Positions 39,759-49,791 of a stretch of DNA of 64,000 nt are shown in pieces. The notes under the pieces are model-generated. The model did not search any database. It worked only from the letters and a program-made list of their open reading frames with translations, and had not been told where the DNA came from. The stretch comes from an uncultured Chlorobiaceae bacterium. GTDB taxonomy: Bacteria > Bacteroidota > Chlorobiia > Chlorobiales > Chlorobiaceae. The stretch spans positions 17,553-81,552 of the forward strand of contig CAIQGA010000081.1 in the NCBI GenBank assembly GCA_903871235.1, written 5' to 3'. The position numbers were made by a program, and so were the translations under genes. Every line of letters begins with the position of its first letter. Positions within the stretch are counted from its first letter, which is position 1.

Positions 39759-40454
39759 CTATACCACAGTGCCAAAAAGCTTGCCGACTCCTGCCGTGAG
39801 CCCCATTGCAAGTGCTCCCCAGAAGGCGACACGAAGTGCCCCTTTGACAAGAGATGCTCCGCCAGCATAAGCTGCAGTTCCCCCAAGAAGTACCAAGGTC
39901 GCGAGTGCTGTCGCAGATGAGAACTCCACAATCCAGCCTGAAGGCGCCAGCAGCACCGCCAAAATCGGAATAACTGCACCAGCAACAAACGAGATTGCCG
40001 AAGCAAATGCCGCTTGGATTGGCCGCGCCCGCAAGGTCTCCGTAATGCCCAGTTCATCACGAACATGTGCTCCAAGAGCATCTTTCGCCATCAGGCTTTC
40101 GGCTACCAACCGTGCAAGCGGAGGCTCAAGCCCCCTGCCAGCATAAATAGAGGTCAGCTCCTCCAGTTCGTGCTCCGGATCCGTTTCCAGCTCGCCTTTT
40201 TCCCTCTCAATGTCTGCATGTTCAGTATCTGCCTGCGATTGAACCGAGACATACTCCCCCGCCGCCATCGACATGGCACCGGCAACCAGACCAGCCACGC
40301 CTGTCAGCAGCACGGTGCTTTGGGGCGCTCCGGCAGCGGCTACGCCAAGAACAAGACTTGCTATTGAGATGGTTCCGTCATTGGCACCAAGCACGGCCGC
40401 TCGAAGCCAGCCGATACGCTCTGCCCTGTGTAACTCCCTGTGCATATATGGCAT
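39759..40454 (-). CDS. VIT1/CCC1-family (DUF125-like) transporter
   Basis: GANDGTISIASLVLGVAAAG, GAMSMAAGEYVSVQSQADTE; start at ATG 40454. Confidence 0.88.
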   Translation of the reverse strand: MPYMHRELHRAERIGWLRAAVLGANDGTISIASLVLGVAAAGAPQSTVLLTGVAGLVAGAMSMAAGEYVSVQSQADTEHADIEREKGELETDPEHELEELTSIYAGRGLEPPLARLVAESLMAKDALGAHVRDELGITETLRARPIQAAFASAISFVAGAVIPILAVLLAPSGWIVEFSSATALATLVLLGGTAAYAGGASLVKGALRVAFWGALAMGLTAGVGKLFGTVV

Positions 40455-40564
40455 CCTCAAAATCTCCTGTTGGTACCCGATTCGTGTTGCAATTGATCCG
40501 CCACAATCTGCGGATTTTTCAAGTATAGCAAAAAAAGCGCTTGTTCTTTTGCTGATATTTTGGC

Positions 40565-40593
40565 ATATATACCTGTAGGGGGTATAGGTATAT
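40565..40593. promoter_or_regulatory. Inverted repeat, candidate CsoR/CstR-type operator upstream of rhodanese
   Basis: ATATACCT-GTAGGGGGTAT-AGGTATAT, perfect 8-bp arms, with nested TATACC…GGTATA and a G-tract. Confidence 0.4.
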
Positions 40594-40734
40594 TTAAAAA
40601 GTGGCATTCTTGCACACTGAAAAGCCATTCATAAAAAAAACATTAGCGTCCTGAGAGCGAAGCCAGAAGAACAGGAGAGGTGTACCCCAATGAGAGAAAC
40701 TGAACCATTTCATAAACCGATAAAGAAAGCTACC

Positions 40735-41109
40735 ATGAACACTACTCTTGACATCAGCCCTGCAGCCGCCCTTGCACTGATTGAAAAAGGCGCTTTGCTT
40801 GTCGATGTCCGTGAACCGCATGAAATTGCAAAAAAATCATTCGATGTGGCAAATATCATGCTGATTCCTCTGCGTGACTTTGAAAACCGCTATAAGGAAA
40901 TACCGACAGACCGTCAGGTCATTGTCGCCTGCAACCTTGGTAATCGGAGCATGATGGCAACCCGTTTTCTGACCAACCACGGATACAGCAAAGCGCTCAA
41001 TATGCAGCGCGGGATTGTATGTTGGGAAAATGCAGGGCTTCCACTCAAAAAAGCGATACAACCCTCAACCGGATCATGGCTGTTGCAGAAATTCCAGGGG
41101 AGGTCATAA
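40735..41109 (+). CDS. Rhodanese-like sulfurtransferase domain protein
   Basis: LLVDVREPHEIAKK … VACNLGNRSMMATRFLTNHGY (active-site loop Cys); start ATG 40735. Confidence 0.85.
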   Translation: MNTTLDISPAAALALIEKGALLVDVREPHEIAKKSFDVANIMLIPLRDFENRYKEIPTDRQVIVACNLGNRSMMATRFLTNHGYSKALNMQRGIVCWENAGLPLKKAIQPSTGSWLLQKFQGRS

Positions 41110-41342
41110 CAAGAGCAGTGGACGGCGGTTGTTCATCAGCCGCCCCACACTTGAATGCGAACGGAAGAAAAGAATGTAAGAGCAAAAAAGTGTATCTTTG
41201 CGTGAAATGGTTGTTTTCGCCGATTGCCTTGAATCCACAAAAAAACTTATCAGCGAGTCGATAATCCTGAAGTATGAATTAAGCGTGTGACCATTGCCAT
41301 CGGAATAATCAGAAGTCATCAACAACAGCATCACGCAGCGCC

Positions 41343-41999
41343 ATGAAAAAAATAGGAGTTCTTCTCTCAGGATGCGGCTTTCTCGACGGTTCAGAGATCC
41401 ACGAAACCGTACTCACCCTGCTTGCAATCGACAGGGCGGGTGCCAAGGCTCACTGCATTGCGCCAAACATGACACAGCAGGAAGTGGTAAACCATTACAG
41501 CGGCGAAGTTATGGCGGGCGAGTCGCGCAATGTCCTTGTGGAATCGGCGCGCATTGCCCGGGGCGTTATCACTGACCTCGAACAGATTGATACCCTCAAC
41601 CTCGACGCACTCATTCTGCCCGGTGGTTACGGCGCGGCAAAAAATCTCAGCAATTTTAATACACACCAAGCTGACTGCGAAGTCGATAAAAAGGTTGCCG
41701 CTGTACTACAATCATTTTTTAAAGCGGGCAAACCACTCGGCTTTATCTGCATCGCACCGGTAATAGCCGCAAAGGTACTGGGTAAAGAGAATGTTGAGCT
41801 GACAATCGGCAACGACCAAGAGTGCGCAAAGGCAATTGAAGCAATGGGAGCAAGCCATGTCGAATGTCCAGTGTGGAGCGCCGTTGTGAGTCAAAAGGGC
41901 AAGGTGGTGAGCACACCCGCCTACATGCTCGGACCGACAATTTCAGAGGTGGCCAAAGGGATCGACAAGCTTGTCGACGAGCTGTTGAAGCTCCTCTGA
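41343..41999 (+). CDS. elbB: ElbB-like glyoxalase / DJ-1-PfpI superfamily protein
   Basis: MKKIGVLLSGCGFLDGSEIHETVLTLLAIDRAGA, ALILPGGYGAAKNLSNF, PLGFICIAPV. Confidence 0.88.
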   Translation: MKKIGVLLSGCGFLDGSEIHETVLTLLAIDRAGAKAHCIAPNMTQQEVVNHYSGEVMAGESRNVLVESARIARGVITDLEQIDTLNLDALILPGGYGAAKNLSNFNTHQADCEVDKKVAAVLQSFFKAGKPLGFICIAPVIAAKVLGKENVELTIGNDQECAKAIEAMGASHVECPVWSAVVSQKGKVVSTPAYMLGPTISEVAKGIDKLVDELLKLL

Positions 42000-42066
42000 A
42001 CAGCTCATTTTTTCCTTTGCCTTCAATCATCTATGTTGCTGCCGTAATTTTAATTCCTTAAAAAAA

Positions 42067-42867
42067 ATGAAAGAGTCAATCGGCCTTGAGGGCTCCATCT
42101 GGTTTCAGAAGGCGGAGAACAGGTTTCTTGGCGGTGACCAGATCGACCTGCTCAAAAATATCGACGAGCTTGGCTCCATCAGCAGTGCTGCGAAAGCCGC
42201 CGGAATCAGCTATAAAACGGCATGGCACCTGGTCAACATGATGAACAACCTCTCTGAAAAAGCTCTGGTTGAGCGCATGACCGGAGGAAAAGGGGGTGGA
42301 GGCACCGTTCTGACAAGAGAGGGAAAAAAAATTATCGAGCAGTTCCGGGTTGTCCAAGAGGAGCACCGGAAGTTTCTCCAGAATCTTGAGGGGCGTCTCG
42401 GAGATGCCCATCATCTTTATCAATTTCTTAAACGAATATCCATGAAAATCAGTGCACGCAACGTTTTTTCGGGCACAGTCGAAAAAATCACACTGGGAGC
42501 AGTTAACGCGGAGGTTATTCTTTTACTCAAAGGAGAAACCCGCATCACCTCCATTATCACCATTGGAGCTGTCGACAACCTTGGCCTCAAAGAGGGGGTG
42601 AATGCTTATGCCATCATCAAGGCAAGCTCAATCATTATCGCCCAGGAGCTGCACGATGCAAAACTGAGTGCACGCAACATCATGCCCGGTAAAATCACTA
42701 AACTTATCGAAGGATCGGTCAGCACGGAAGTTGATCTGGAAATTGCAGAGGGCAACGTTATTTCAGCCATCATCACTCACGGAAGTTCTGAAAAACTGGC
42801 ACTGAAAGAGGGTGACACGGCCTGCGCCCTCTTCAAGGCATCAAGTGTAATTATCGGGGTGAACTGA
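42067..42867 (+). CDS. modE: ModE-family molybdate-responsive regulator (HTH + two Mop domains)
   Basis: GSISSAAKAAGISYKTAWHLVNMMN HTH, then two repeats KISARNVFSGTVEKI…/KLSARNIMPGKITKL…. Confidence 0.87.
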   Translation: MKESIGLEGSIWFQKAENRFLGGDQIDLLKNIDELGSISSAAKAAGISYKTAWHLVNMMNNLSEKALVERMTGGKGGGGTVLTREGKKIIEQFRVVQEEHRKFLQNLEGRLGDAHHLYQFLKRISMKISARNVFSGTVEKITLGAVNAEVILLLKGETRITSIITIGAVDNLGLKEGVNAYAIIKASSIIIAQELHDAKLSARNIMPGKITKLIEGSVSTEVDLEIAEGNVISAIITHGSSEKLALKEGDTACALFKASSVIIGVN

Positions 42868-42912
42868 ATAGAAAAAAATCACCCATTTTTTTGGAAAAGT
42901 CTGAAAAAATGG

Positions 42913-42926
42913 TTAACAATCGTTAA
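42913..42926. repeat. Short perfect inverted repeat TTAAC-AATC-GTTAA
   Basis: TTAACAATCGTTAA read directly, downstream of modE. Confidence 0.55.
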
Positions 42927-43078
42927 ATGAAACTCAAAAAAGAGCGACTGATGAAATCAATGACGTTTACAATCTTTATGATGTACTGCTGTTGCCGTTG
43001 GCAACACTGTTCTGACAGCAGGATATCGGAAAAGGGATTGTGACTCGCGGATAATTTCGTAAAGTACATCAACTTTTG

Positions 43079-43117
43079 AAAGCCGGTTCTGAATGTCAGG
43101 GCTGGCTTTTTTATTTT
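43079..43117 (+). terminator. Intrinsic terminator
   Basis: AAAGCCGGTTCTGA-ATG-TCAGGGCTGGCTTT stem (WC plus G-U) followed by TTTTATTTT. Confidence 0.75.
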
Positions 43118-43163
43118 CACCCGGTTCAATCAAACAACGATAACCAAACGAGAACACTGCATC

Positions 43164-43628
43164 ATGACAACAACAACGACATCATCACCAGCGACCACCT
43201 GCACCGGCATACCGTTGCCGATTGTTTCACTCAACCGAATTGTTTTGCTCGCGGGTATCATTGCCGCAATCCTGTTCCAGCAACCACTGGTGACCACTGC
43301 ACTTTTTTTTATCATTCTTTCAGCCGTCCTGTTTGGAAAAAAAGGGAGCCTTATATTTTTTGTCGGGTCACGCCTGTTGGCCCGGCAAAACCTGAATGCT
43401 AAAACCGAAGACCAGAAACTGATGCGCTTCAATAACTCCATTGCTGCATTGCTGCTCGGTGGCGCACAGATCGCCTTCCTGATCGGAGCACCTCTTGCAG
43501 GATGGATCCTTTCGGGCACCGTTGCCGTTGCAGCAGCCGTAGCCCTTGCAGGGTTCTGTTTCGGCTGCTTCCTCTTTTACCAGTTTAATTTGCAGCGTTT
43601 CAGGTTCTTCGGTCAACAGAAAAAATAA
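43164..43628 (+). CDS. DUF4395-like membrane protein
   Basis: Hydrophobic; PIVSLNRIVLLAGIIAAILFQQPLVTT and GFCFGCFLFYQ. Confidence 0.65.
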   Translation: MTTTTTSSPATTCTGIPLPIVSLNRIVLLAGIIAAILFQQPLVTTALFFIILSAVLFGKKGSLIFFVGSRLLARQNLNAKTEDQKLMRFNNSIAALLLGGAQIAFLIGAPLAGWILSGTVAVAAAVALAGFCFGCFLFYQFNLQRFRFFGQQKK

Positions 43629-43710
43629 CAAATTCCCGGCAGCACGGCATTCAGAAAGAGTATTTTAGAGAACATTATAATAATCGTAAAAACGCAAGGA
43701 GAATATTCCG

Positions 43711-45012
43711 ATGAGTTCAGAACACTACCGCTTCGAAACACTTGCCCTTCATGCAGGTCAGTCGGTCGATGCAACACAGTCGCGGGGAGTACCGGTCTAC
43801 CGTACCAGCTCTTACCTTTTCAAAAGCACGGAACATGCCGCAAACCTTTTTGCCCTCAAAGAGCTTGGCAATATCTACACAAGGCTGATGAACCCGACGA
43901 CCGACGTTCTCGAACAGCGGGTCACTCAACTGGAGGGCGGAGCGGCATCCGTGGCCGTTGCATCAGGCACTGCGGCGATTTTCAATACCATTATCACGCT
44001 GGCCGAAGCGGGAGACCATATTGTTGCCGCCAACAATCTCTATGGAGGCACCTATACCCAGTTCGATGCCATCCTTCCGAAACTTGGCATTACCGTTGCC
44101 TTCGTCGACCCAAAAGATCCGGCCAATTTTGAGCGTGCGATCACCCCGAAAACAAGGGCACTCTTTATTGAGACCATTGGCAACCCGGTACTCGACTATA
44201 CCGATGTCAAAGCCATTGCCGAGGTAGCTCACCGCAACGGACTTCCGCTTATTGTGGACGCAACATTCACCACTCCATACCTGCTCAAAACCATCGATCT
44301 TGGAGCAGACATCGTCATCAACTCCCTCACAAAATGGCTTGGTGGTCATGGCTCCGGTCTCGGCGGCATCATTACCGACGCAGGGCGTTTTGACTGGAAG
44401 GCTGGACGTCATCCCCTCTTTACCGAACCCGACAACAACTACCACGGACTGCGCTGGGCCATCGACCTGCCGGAACCCCTTGCACCGATCGCCTTCGCCC
44501 TCCGCGTACGTACCGTGCCACTCCGGAACCTTGGAGCGTGCATTTCGCCCGACAACTCGTGGATATTCATTCAAGGCATCGAAACCCTGCCTGTCCGAAT
44601 GGCCCGTCATTCAGAAAATGCGCTCATCATTGCCGAGCATCTTCAGCAACACCCCGAAGTGGCATGGGTTCGTTATCCCGGTCTGAAAAATGACCCCTCT
44701 TATCCCGCAGCTTCAAAAGATTTGAAAAACGGATTTGGCGGTATGGTCGTTTTCGGCGTTAAAGGCGGCTATGATGCAGCGGTAAAAATCATCGACACCA
44801 TCAAGCTCTTTTCACACCTTGCCAATGTCGGCGATGCAAAAAGCCTCATACTCCATCCGGCAAGCACCTCGCACAGCCAGTTGACGGAAGAGCAGAAACT
44901 CCAAAGCGGCCTTTCTCCAGATCTGATCCGTCTCTCCATCGGCCTTGAGCATCCCGACGACCTGATTGAGGCTCTCGACCAGGTACTCCAGAGCAAAGAG
45001 ACAAAATCGTGA
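43711..45012 (+). CDS. metY: O-acetylhomoserine aminocarboxypropyltransferase (homocysteine synthase)
   Basis: PLP Cys/Met-metabolism family: TLALHAGQSVDATQSRGVPVYRTSSY, INSLTKWLGGHGSGLGGIITD. Confidence 0.9.
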   Translation: MSSEHYRFETLALHAGQSVDATQSRGVPVYRTSSYLFKSTEHAANLFALKELGNIYTRLMNPTTDVLEQRVTQLEGGAASVAVASGTAAIFNTIITLAEAGDHIVAANNLYGGTYTQFDAILPKLGITVAFVDPKDPANFERAITPKTRALFIETIGNPVLDYTDVKAIAEVAHRNGLPLIVDATFTTPYLLKTIDLGADIVINSLTKWLGGHGSGLGGIITDAGRFDWKAGRHPLFTEPDNNYHGLRWAIDLPEPLAPIAFALRVRTVPLRNLGACISPDNSWIFIQGIETLPVRMARHSENALIIAEHLQQHPEVAWVRYPGLKNDPSYPAASKDLKNGFGGMVVFGVKGGYDAAVKIIDTIKLFSHLANVGDAKSLILHPASTSHSQLTEEQKLQSGLSPDLIRLSIGLEHPDDLIEALDQVLQSKETKS

Positions 45013-45668
45013 CCATGACCGGCACCAAACGAAATATCGCTGTTGTACTCGCTGATACACAGTTTTTGACCAACGAAGCGCTACGTGCACTCTTGACACC
45101 GCTTTTTCAGTCGTTCTCTACGGTCTCGACCAAGGCTGGCTTGCAGCAACATCTGCAAAAAGAGGGTGTTTCACTCGTTATCACCGATGACATCCTCTTT
45201 GATTTCGGTTCAATCAGTGAACTTGGGGATTTGAAAAAAAATCATCTGGAGACAGGTTTCGTCATTCTGACAAGCTCAATAACGCACTTAAAAATAAAGG
45301 AGCTTAATGATATCGGCATCAGAAATATTGTTCTGAAAACCGACGACCGCGAAGAGATTTTTCAGGCGATTGAGGCTGCGTTGAAAGGGAAAAAATATTA
45401 TTCAGGCGATGTACTCGATATTCTCCTGAAAAAGGATGGGCCTCTGGAAGATGCGACAATTTTGACCCCCTCGGAAATCGAAATCGTCCGACTGATTTCC
45501 AGCGGTCTTTCAACAAAAGAGATTGCGGCAAAAAAGTATATCAGTTTTCACACCGTCATGACACACCGGAAAAATATTTTCCGTAAACTTGGCGTTTCGA
45601 GCAGCCCTGAACTCCTGATGTATGCCATAAAAGCCGGATTGATCGACAATATCGAATACCATATTTGA
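45009..45668 (+). CDS. LuxR/NarL-type response-regulator-like transcription factor
   Basis: C-terminal [46 protein letters not shown]-terminal receiver-like; overlaps metY stop. Confidence 0.85.
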   Translation: MTMTGTKRNIAVVLADTQFLTNEALRALLTPLFQSFSTVSTKAGLQQHLQKEGVSLVITDDILFDFGSISELGDLKKNHLETGFVILTSSITHLKIKELNDIGIRNIVLKTDDREEIFQAIEAALKGKKYYSGDVLDILLKKDGPLEDATILTPSEIEIVRLISSGLSTKEIAAKKYISFHTVMTHRKNIFRKLGVSSSPELLMYAIKAGLIDNIEYHI

Positions 45669-45775
45669 CTCTACCGTATTTATGGTATGCAAGATGGCCG
45701 TTTAAGGGGATTCCCGTTGAAGGGTTTATTGATGATATTAATGTTATTTTCAACCACAAAAACCACGAAACAGCT

Positions 45776-46729
45776 ATGGGACGCATCGCAAAAAAACTGA
45801 CGGATCTTATCGGTAACACCCCTCTTCTTGAGCTTGGAAATTATGGCCGTGAGCATGAGGCGCTGGCGACAATTCTTGCCAAACTTGAATACTTCAATCC
45901 GGGTGGCAGTGTGAAAGACCGCATTGGTTTTTCAATGATTGAGGATGCTGAAAAACAGGGATTGCTCAACAAGGAGAGCATCATTATTGAACCGACAAGC
46001 GGCAACACCGGTATTGCACTGGCCTTTATTGCCGCAGCCAAAGGGTACCGGCTGATACTGACCATGCCTGAAACCATGAGTATTGAGCGCAGAAACCTGC
46101 TCAAGGCGCTTGGTGCGGAGCTGGTACTGACCCCGGGCCCCGAAGGAATGAGCGGCGCAATCAGAAAAGCTGAGGCACTTAACGCGGAGTATCCCAATTC
46201 ATTTGTGCCGCAGCAGTTCAAAAACCCGGCAAATCCGGAAATCCACCGTAAAACAACGGCCGAAGAGATCTGGAATGATACTGATGGAAATGTTGATATT
46301 TTTGTCAGCGGCGTCGGCACAGGCGGAACGATTACCGGTGTCGGAGAGGTACTGAAACAGCGGAACCCGGGAGTTAAAATTGTTGCAGTTGAGCCGTTTG
46401 ATTCGCAGGTGCTTGCCGGAAGCAAACCGGGCCCGCACAAAATACAGGGCATCGGTGCAGGCTTTATTCCCGATATTCTCAATACCGGCGTTATTGATGA
46501 AATTATTCCGGTAACGAACGAAGATGCCCTCCGCACGGGTCGCAAACTTGCCAAAACTGAAGGGCTTATTGTCGGAATCTCTTCAGGCGCCGCCGTGTAC
46601 GCCGCTCTGCAGCTTGCACTGCGTGAGGAGAACAGAGGCAAACGCATCGTCGTTATCCTGCCCGATACCGGCGAGCGCTACCTTTCAACACTGCTCTACC
46701 AGTTTGAAGAAGAGGCGGTCAAAATCTGA
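45776..46729 (+). CDS. cysK: Cysteine synthase A
   Basis: [66 protein letters not shown]; start ATG 45776. Confidence 0.93.
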   Translation: MGRIAKKLTDLIGNTPLLELGNYGREHEALATILAKLEYFNPGGSVKDRIGFSMIEDAEKQGLLNKESIIIEPTSGNTGIALAFIAAAKGYRLILTMPETMSIERRNLLKALGAELVLTPGPEGMSGAIRKAEALNAEYPNSFVPQQFKNPANPEIHRKTTAEEIWNDTDGNVDIFVSGVGTGGTITGVGEVLKQRNPGVKIVAVEPFDSQVLAGSKPGPHKIQGIGAGFIPDILNTGVIDEIIPVTNEDALRTGRKLAKTEGLIVGISSGAAVYAALQLALREENRGKRIVVILPDTGERYLSTLLYQFEEEAVKI

Positions 46730-46792
46730 ACCGACAGAACTATTTTTATCAATACGAAGACTTATTTGCAAGAGGGAGATTATAAAACACAC

Positions 46793-47704
46793 ATGGAAAC
46801 GAAAAGTGACACGATCATTGAAGAGGCTATCAGGCTGTTATCCGGCCACGGTGATGCGGAATGTGACGCGTTGGGCCATCACGAGCAGTTGCTCCCCTCG
46901 ATTGAAAAACTCGAAGAGGTGGTTGAACTTCTCCGTTCAATCATCTTTCCGGGCTATTTCGGCGGGCCCGTGCTGCGCCAGCAGTCGCGCCACCACTTTC
47001 TTGGGGTACGCATAGAGAAACTCTATGGATTACTTGCAGGGCAGATTCTCAGTGTTCAGCATTTCGATACCGGGAACTGCGATTCGGCCAACGCCGCAGA
47101 AAAAGCGGCCGAAACCGCAAGCCAGTTCATAGGGCTCCTCCCTGACATCAGGCGGAAATTATGCACTGATGTCAAGGCCATATACGATGGAGACCCGGCA
47201 GCAAAAAACTATGGGGAGATCATCTTCTGCTACCCCTCCATCAGGGCCATGATCAATTACCGGGCAGCACATGCCCTGCTTTCGCTCGGCGTGCCCCTGA
47301 TTCCAAGAATCATTGCTGAAATGGCCCATTCGGAAACGGGCATCGACATTCATCCCGGAGCCCATATTGGCGACCATTTCTGCATTGATCATGGCACCGG
47401 TGTCGTCATTGGCGAAACCTGCATTATCGGCAGCCACGTACGCCTCTATCAGGGCGTAACGCTGGGCGCGAAAAAGTTTGCCCTCGATGACGATGGCAAC
47501 CCGGTCAAAAACCTGCCGCGCCATCCCATTATTGAGGATAACGTCGTCATTTACTCGAACGCCAACATTCTCGGAAGAATAACCATCGGTAAAAACTCAG
47601 TGATCGGAGGCAACGTCTGGCAGACCATGAGCGTGCCACCAAACTCGAGGGTACTGCAGCAGAAAGCTGTTGAAAGCACCTTTACCGATGGACTCGGGAT
47701 TTGA
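46793..47704 (+). CDS. cysE: Serine O-acetyltransferase
   Basis: Hexapeptide fold: GIDIHPGAHIGDHFCIDHGTGVVIGETCIIGSHVRLYQGVTLGA; start ATG 46793. Confidence 0.92.
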   Translation: METKSDTIIEEAIRLLSGHGDAECDALGHHEQLLPSIEKLEEVVELLRSIIFPGYFGGPVLRQQSRHHFLGVRIEKLYGLLAGQILSVQHFDTGNCDSANAAEKAAETASQFIGLLPDIRRKLCTDVKAIYDGDPAAKNYGEIIFCYPSIRAMINYRAAHALLSLGVPLIPRIIAEMAHSETGIDIHPGAHIGDHFCIDHGTGVVIGETCIIGSHVRLYQGVTLGAKKFALDDDGNPVKNLPRHPIIEDNVVIYSNANILGRITIGKNSVIGGNVWQTMSVPPNSRVLQQKAVESTFTDGLGI

Positions 47705-49791
47705 GCAGTGAAATTAACATTGCCATTTTGGCAGCAAAGCAGAAGAACGACGATAAACAGCTTGGCCGAAGTCATCAACTCTATGCAGCGACGATGAAAC
47801 AAAAACAGCATTTCCCTTTCAAGTCAGATGTTCTTGCACGTACCCCGGACAAGAGCGTCAGGGAGATGATCCGACACATGGAGGAGATCGGTATTGAGAA
47901 CGTATTTGACCGTTTCGATGCCCAGAAACCTCTGTGCGGTTTTGGTCTTGATGGAACCTGCTGCAAAAACTGCCATATAGGCCCTTGCCGAATAACAGTT
48001 AAAAGCCCCCGTGGAGTTTGCGGAGCAGACGAGCATCTCATTGTTGCAAGAAATATCCTGCGATGGACAGCCGCAGGTGTTGCCGCTCATGGAGCAAGAG
48101 GACGGGAGGTGATGCTTGCCCTCAAAAAAGCTGCAGAAGGATCAATTGGCCTTCCCATTCTTGGCCCGGACAAGGTTCTGGCAACAGCACGCGCTTTCGG
48201 CATTTTCACTCCAGAAAAGTCTATCGAGGAGCTTGCCGCTGAAATCGCCATGATACTGCTCGAAGATCTCTGCAGGACAATCCCCGGCCCCTATACCACA
48301 CTTGAAGCGCTTGCGCCTCCCGAAAGGCTGGCTGTCTGGAAAGAGCTTGACATAATGCCTATCGGCGCCTATCATGAGGTCTTTGAGGCACTCCACCGTA
48401 CATCAACAGGAACGGATGGCGACTGGCAGAATGTTCTCCGTCAGATGCTTCGCTGCGGGCTTGCTTTTGCCTGGAGCAGCGTTGTCGGCTCCTCGATTGC
48501 AATGGACTGTCTTTTCGGACTCCCACGGCGAAGCCGGATAACAACAAATCTCGGTTCGATCAAACTTGAAACAGTCAATATTGCCGTTCACGGCCACTCT
48601 CCTGTTCTGGTAGCCTCCATTGTCAAGGCTGCCCGGAGTGAAAAGCTGATTTCCGAAGCCCAGCAGTCGGGTGCAACCACAATCCGTCTCTATGGGATCT
48701 GCTGCTCAGGCCATTCAGCGCTGGCCAAGTTCGGCGATATCCATCCACTCACCAATGCCGCTGGAGCGGAACTTGCACTGGCAACCGGAGCACTTGATCT
48801 ATGGGTAGCCGATGTACAGGATGTCTTTCCCGGCATCATGGATGTGGCTGCATGTTTCCACACACGGGTTGTCACCACAAGTGACTCGGCACGTCTGCCA
48901 GGAGCGGAACACATTGCCTTTGACCATCACCACTCAAACCTTGACCAAGCGGAGACAATGGCTGAGCTTATCGTCCGCCGTGCAATCGCAGCGTTCAGCC
49001 TGCGACAACAAGGGAAGGTTTTCATTCCACAAGCCCGTATGGATGCTGAAGTAGGCTTTTCAGTGGAAAACATAACCGAAACCTTTGGAGGTATTGACAA
49101 ACTGCTTGACCACCTGAAGTCAGGCCAAATCCGTGGGATCGTCAACCTGGTTGGCTGCAACAATCCAAAAGTTGTCTACGAAGAGGCAATCGTGAAGGTT
49201 GCCGATGAGCTGATTGCCCATGACGTTCTGGCCTTGACCAACGGTTGCGCAGCCTACGCCCTCCTTAAACTCGGCTTTTGCCTCCCTGAAGGGCTCAGTG
49301 CGGCTGGAGCGGGATTGAACCAGGCTCTTGGCCCGCTTCAGCTTCCACCTGTCTGGCACATGGGAGAGTGTCTCGACAACGCCCGTGCATCAGCTCTTTT
49401 CAGGGCAATTTCAACAGCATCCGGCTTACCGCTTCCGTCGCTGCCCCTTGCCTTCTCAAGCCCGGAATGGTCGAACGAAAAGGGTATCGGAGCTGCAATG
49501 GGCTTCCGGCTGCTTGGCATGAACTCCTATCACTGCATTTCACCTCCCATTGAAGGATCGGAAAAGGTAGCGCACTTTTTTTATGAAGAGACCAGAGAGT
49601 TACTTGGTTCCGTCATGGTTGTTGAAGCCGACCCGGTCAAACTTGCGCAAAAAATCATTGCCGATTTCGATACCCGGCGTGCCGAAATCGGATGGAGCAA
49701 AGCGGGGCGTCCTTCCAGCAAACGACTTTCAGCAGAGCAAGAGATCGCCCCACACACCCATCATCATCAAAAAAATCACCTCCATGAATAG
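47701..49791 (+). CDS. cooS: CooS-type anaerobic carbon monoxide dehydrogenase homologue with altered C-cluster motif
   Basis: CGFGLDGTCCKNCHIGPCRI (B/D cluster), VNIAVHGHSPVL, GICCSGHS, VGCNNPKVV, TNGCAAYA, MGECLDNAR; ADVQDVFP replaces canonical DVQCxxP. Candidate TTG start overlaps cysE stop. Confidence 0.9.
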   Translation: MSSEINIAILAAKQKNDDKQLGRSHQLYAATMKQKQHFPFKSDVLARTPDKSVREMIRHMEEIGIENVFDRFDAQKPLCGFGLDGTCCKNCHIGPCRITVKSPRGVCGADEHLIVARNILRWTAAGVAAHGARGREVMLALKKAAEGSIGLPILGPDKVLATARAFGIFTPEKSIEELAAEIAMILLEDLCRTIPGPYTTLEALAPPERLAVWKELDIMPIGAYHEVFEALHRTSTGTDGDWQNVLRQMLRCGLAFAWSSVVGSSIAMDCLFGLPRRSRITTNLGSIKLETVNIAVHGHSPVLVASIVKAARSEKLISEAQQSGATTIRLYGICCSGHSALAKFGDIHPLTNAAGAELALATGALDLWVADVQDVFPGIMDVAACFHTRVVTTSDSARLPGAEHIAFDHHHSNLDQAETMAELIVRRAIAAFSLRQQGKVFIPQARMDAEVGFSVENITETFGGIDKLLDHLKSGQIRGIVNLVGCNNPKVVYEEAIVKVADELIAHDVLALTNGCAAYALLKLGFCLPEGLSAAGAGLNQALGPLQLPPVWHMGECLDNARASALFRAISTASGLPLPSLPLAFSSPEWSNEKGIGAAMGFRLLGMNSYHCISPPIEGSEKVAHFFYEETRELLGSVMVVEADPVKLAQKIIADFDTRRAEIGWSKAGRPSSKRLSAEQEIAPHTHHHQKNHLHE

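Noticed and set aside
39758-40081. N-terminal 108-aa extension of the NhaD-like ORF
   Set aside because: Low-quality Arg/Trp/Leu-rich sequence overlapping the VIT1-like gene; ATG at 39757 is a better start.
45841-46647. 268-aa minus-strand ORF
   Set aside because: Fully antisense to cysK; Ser/Pro-rich translation with no domain sense; codon-usage shadow.
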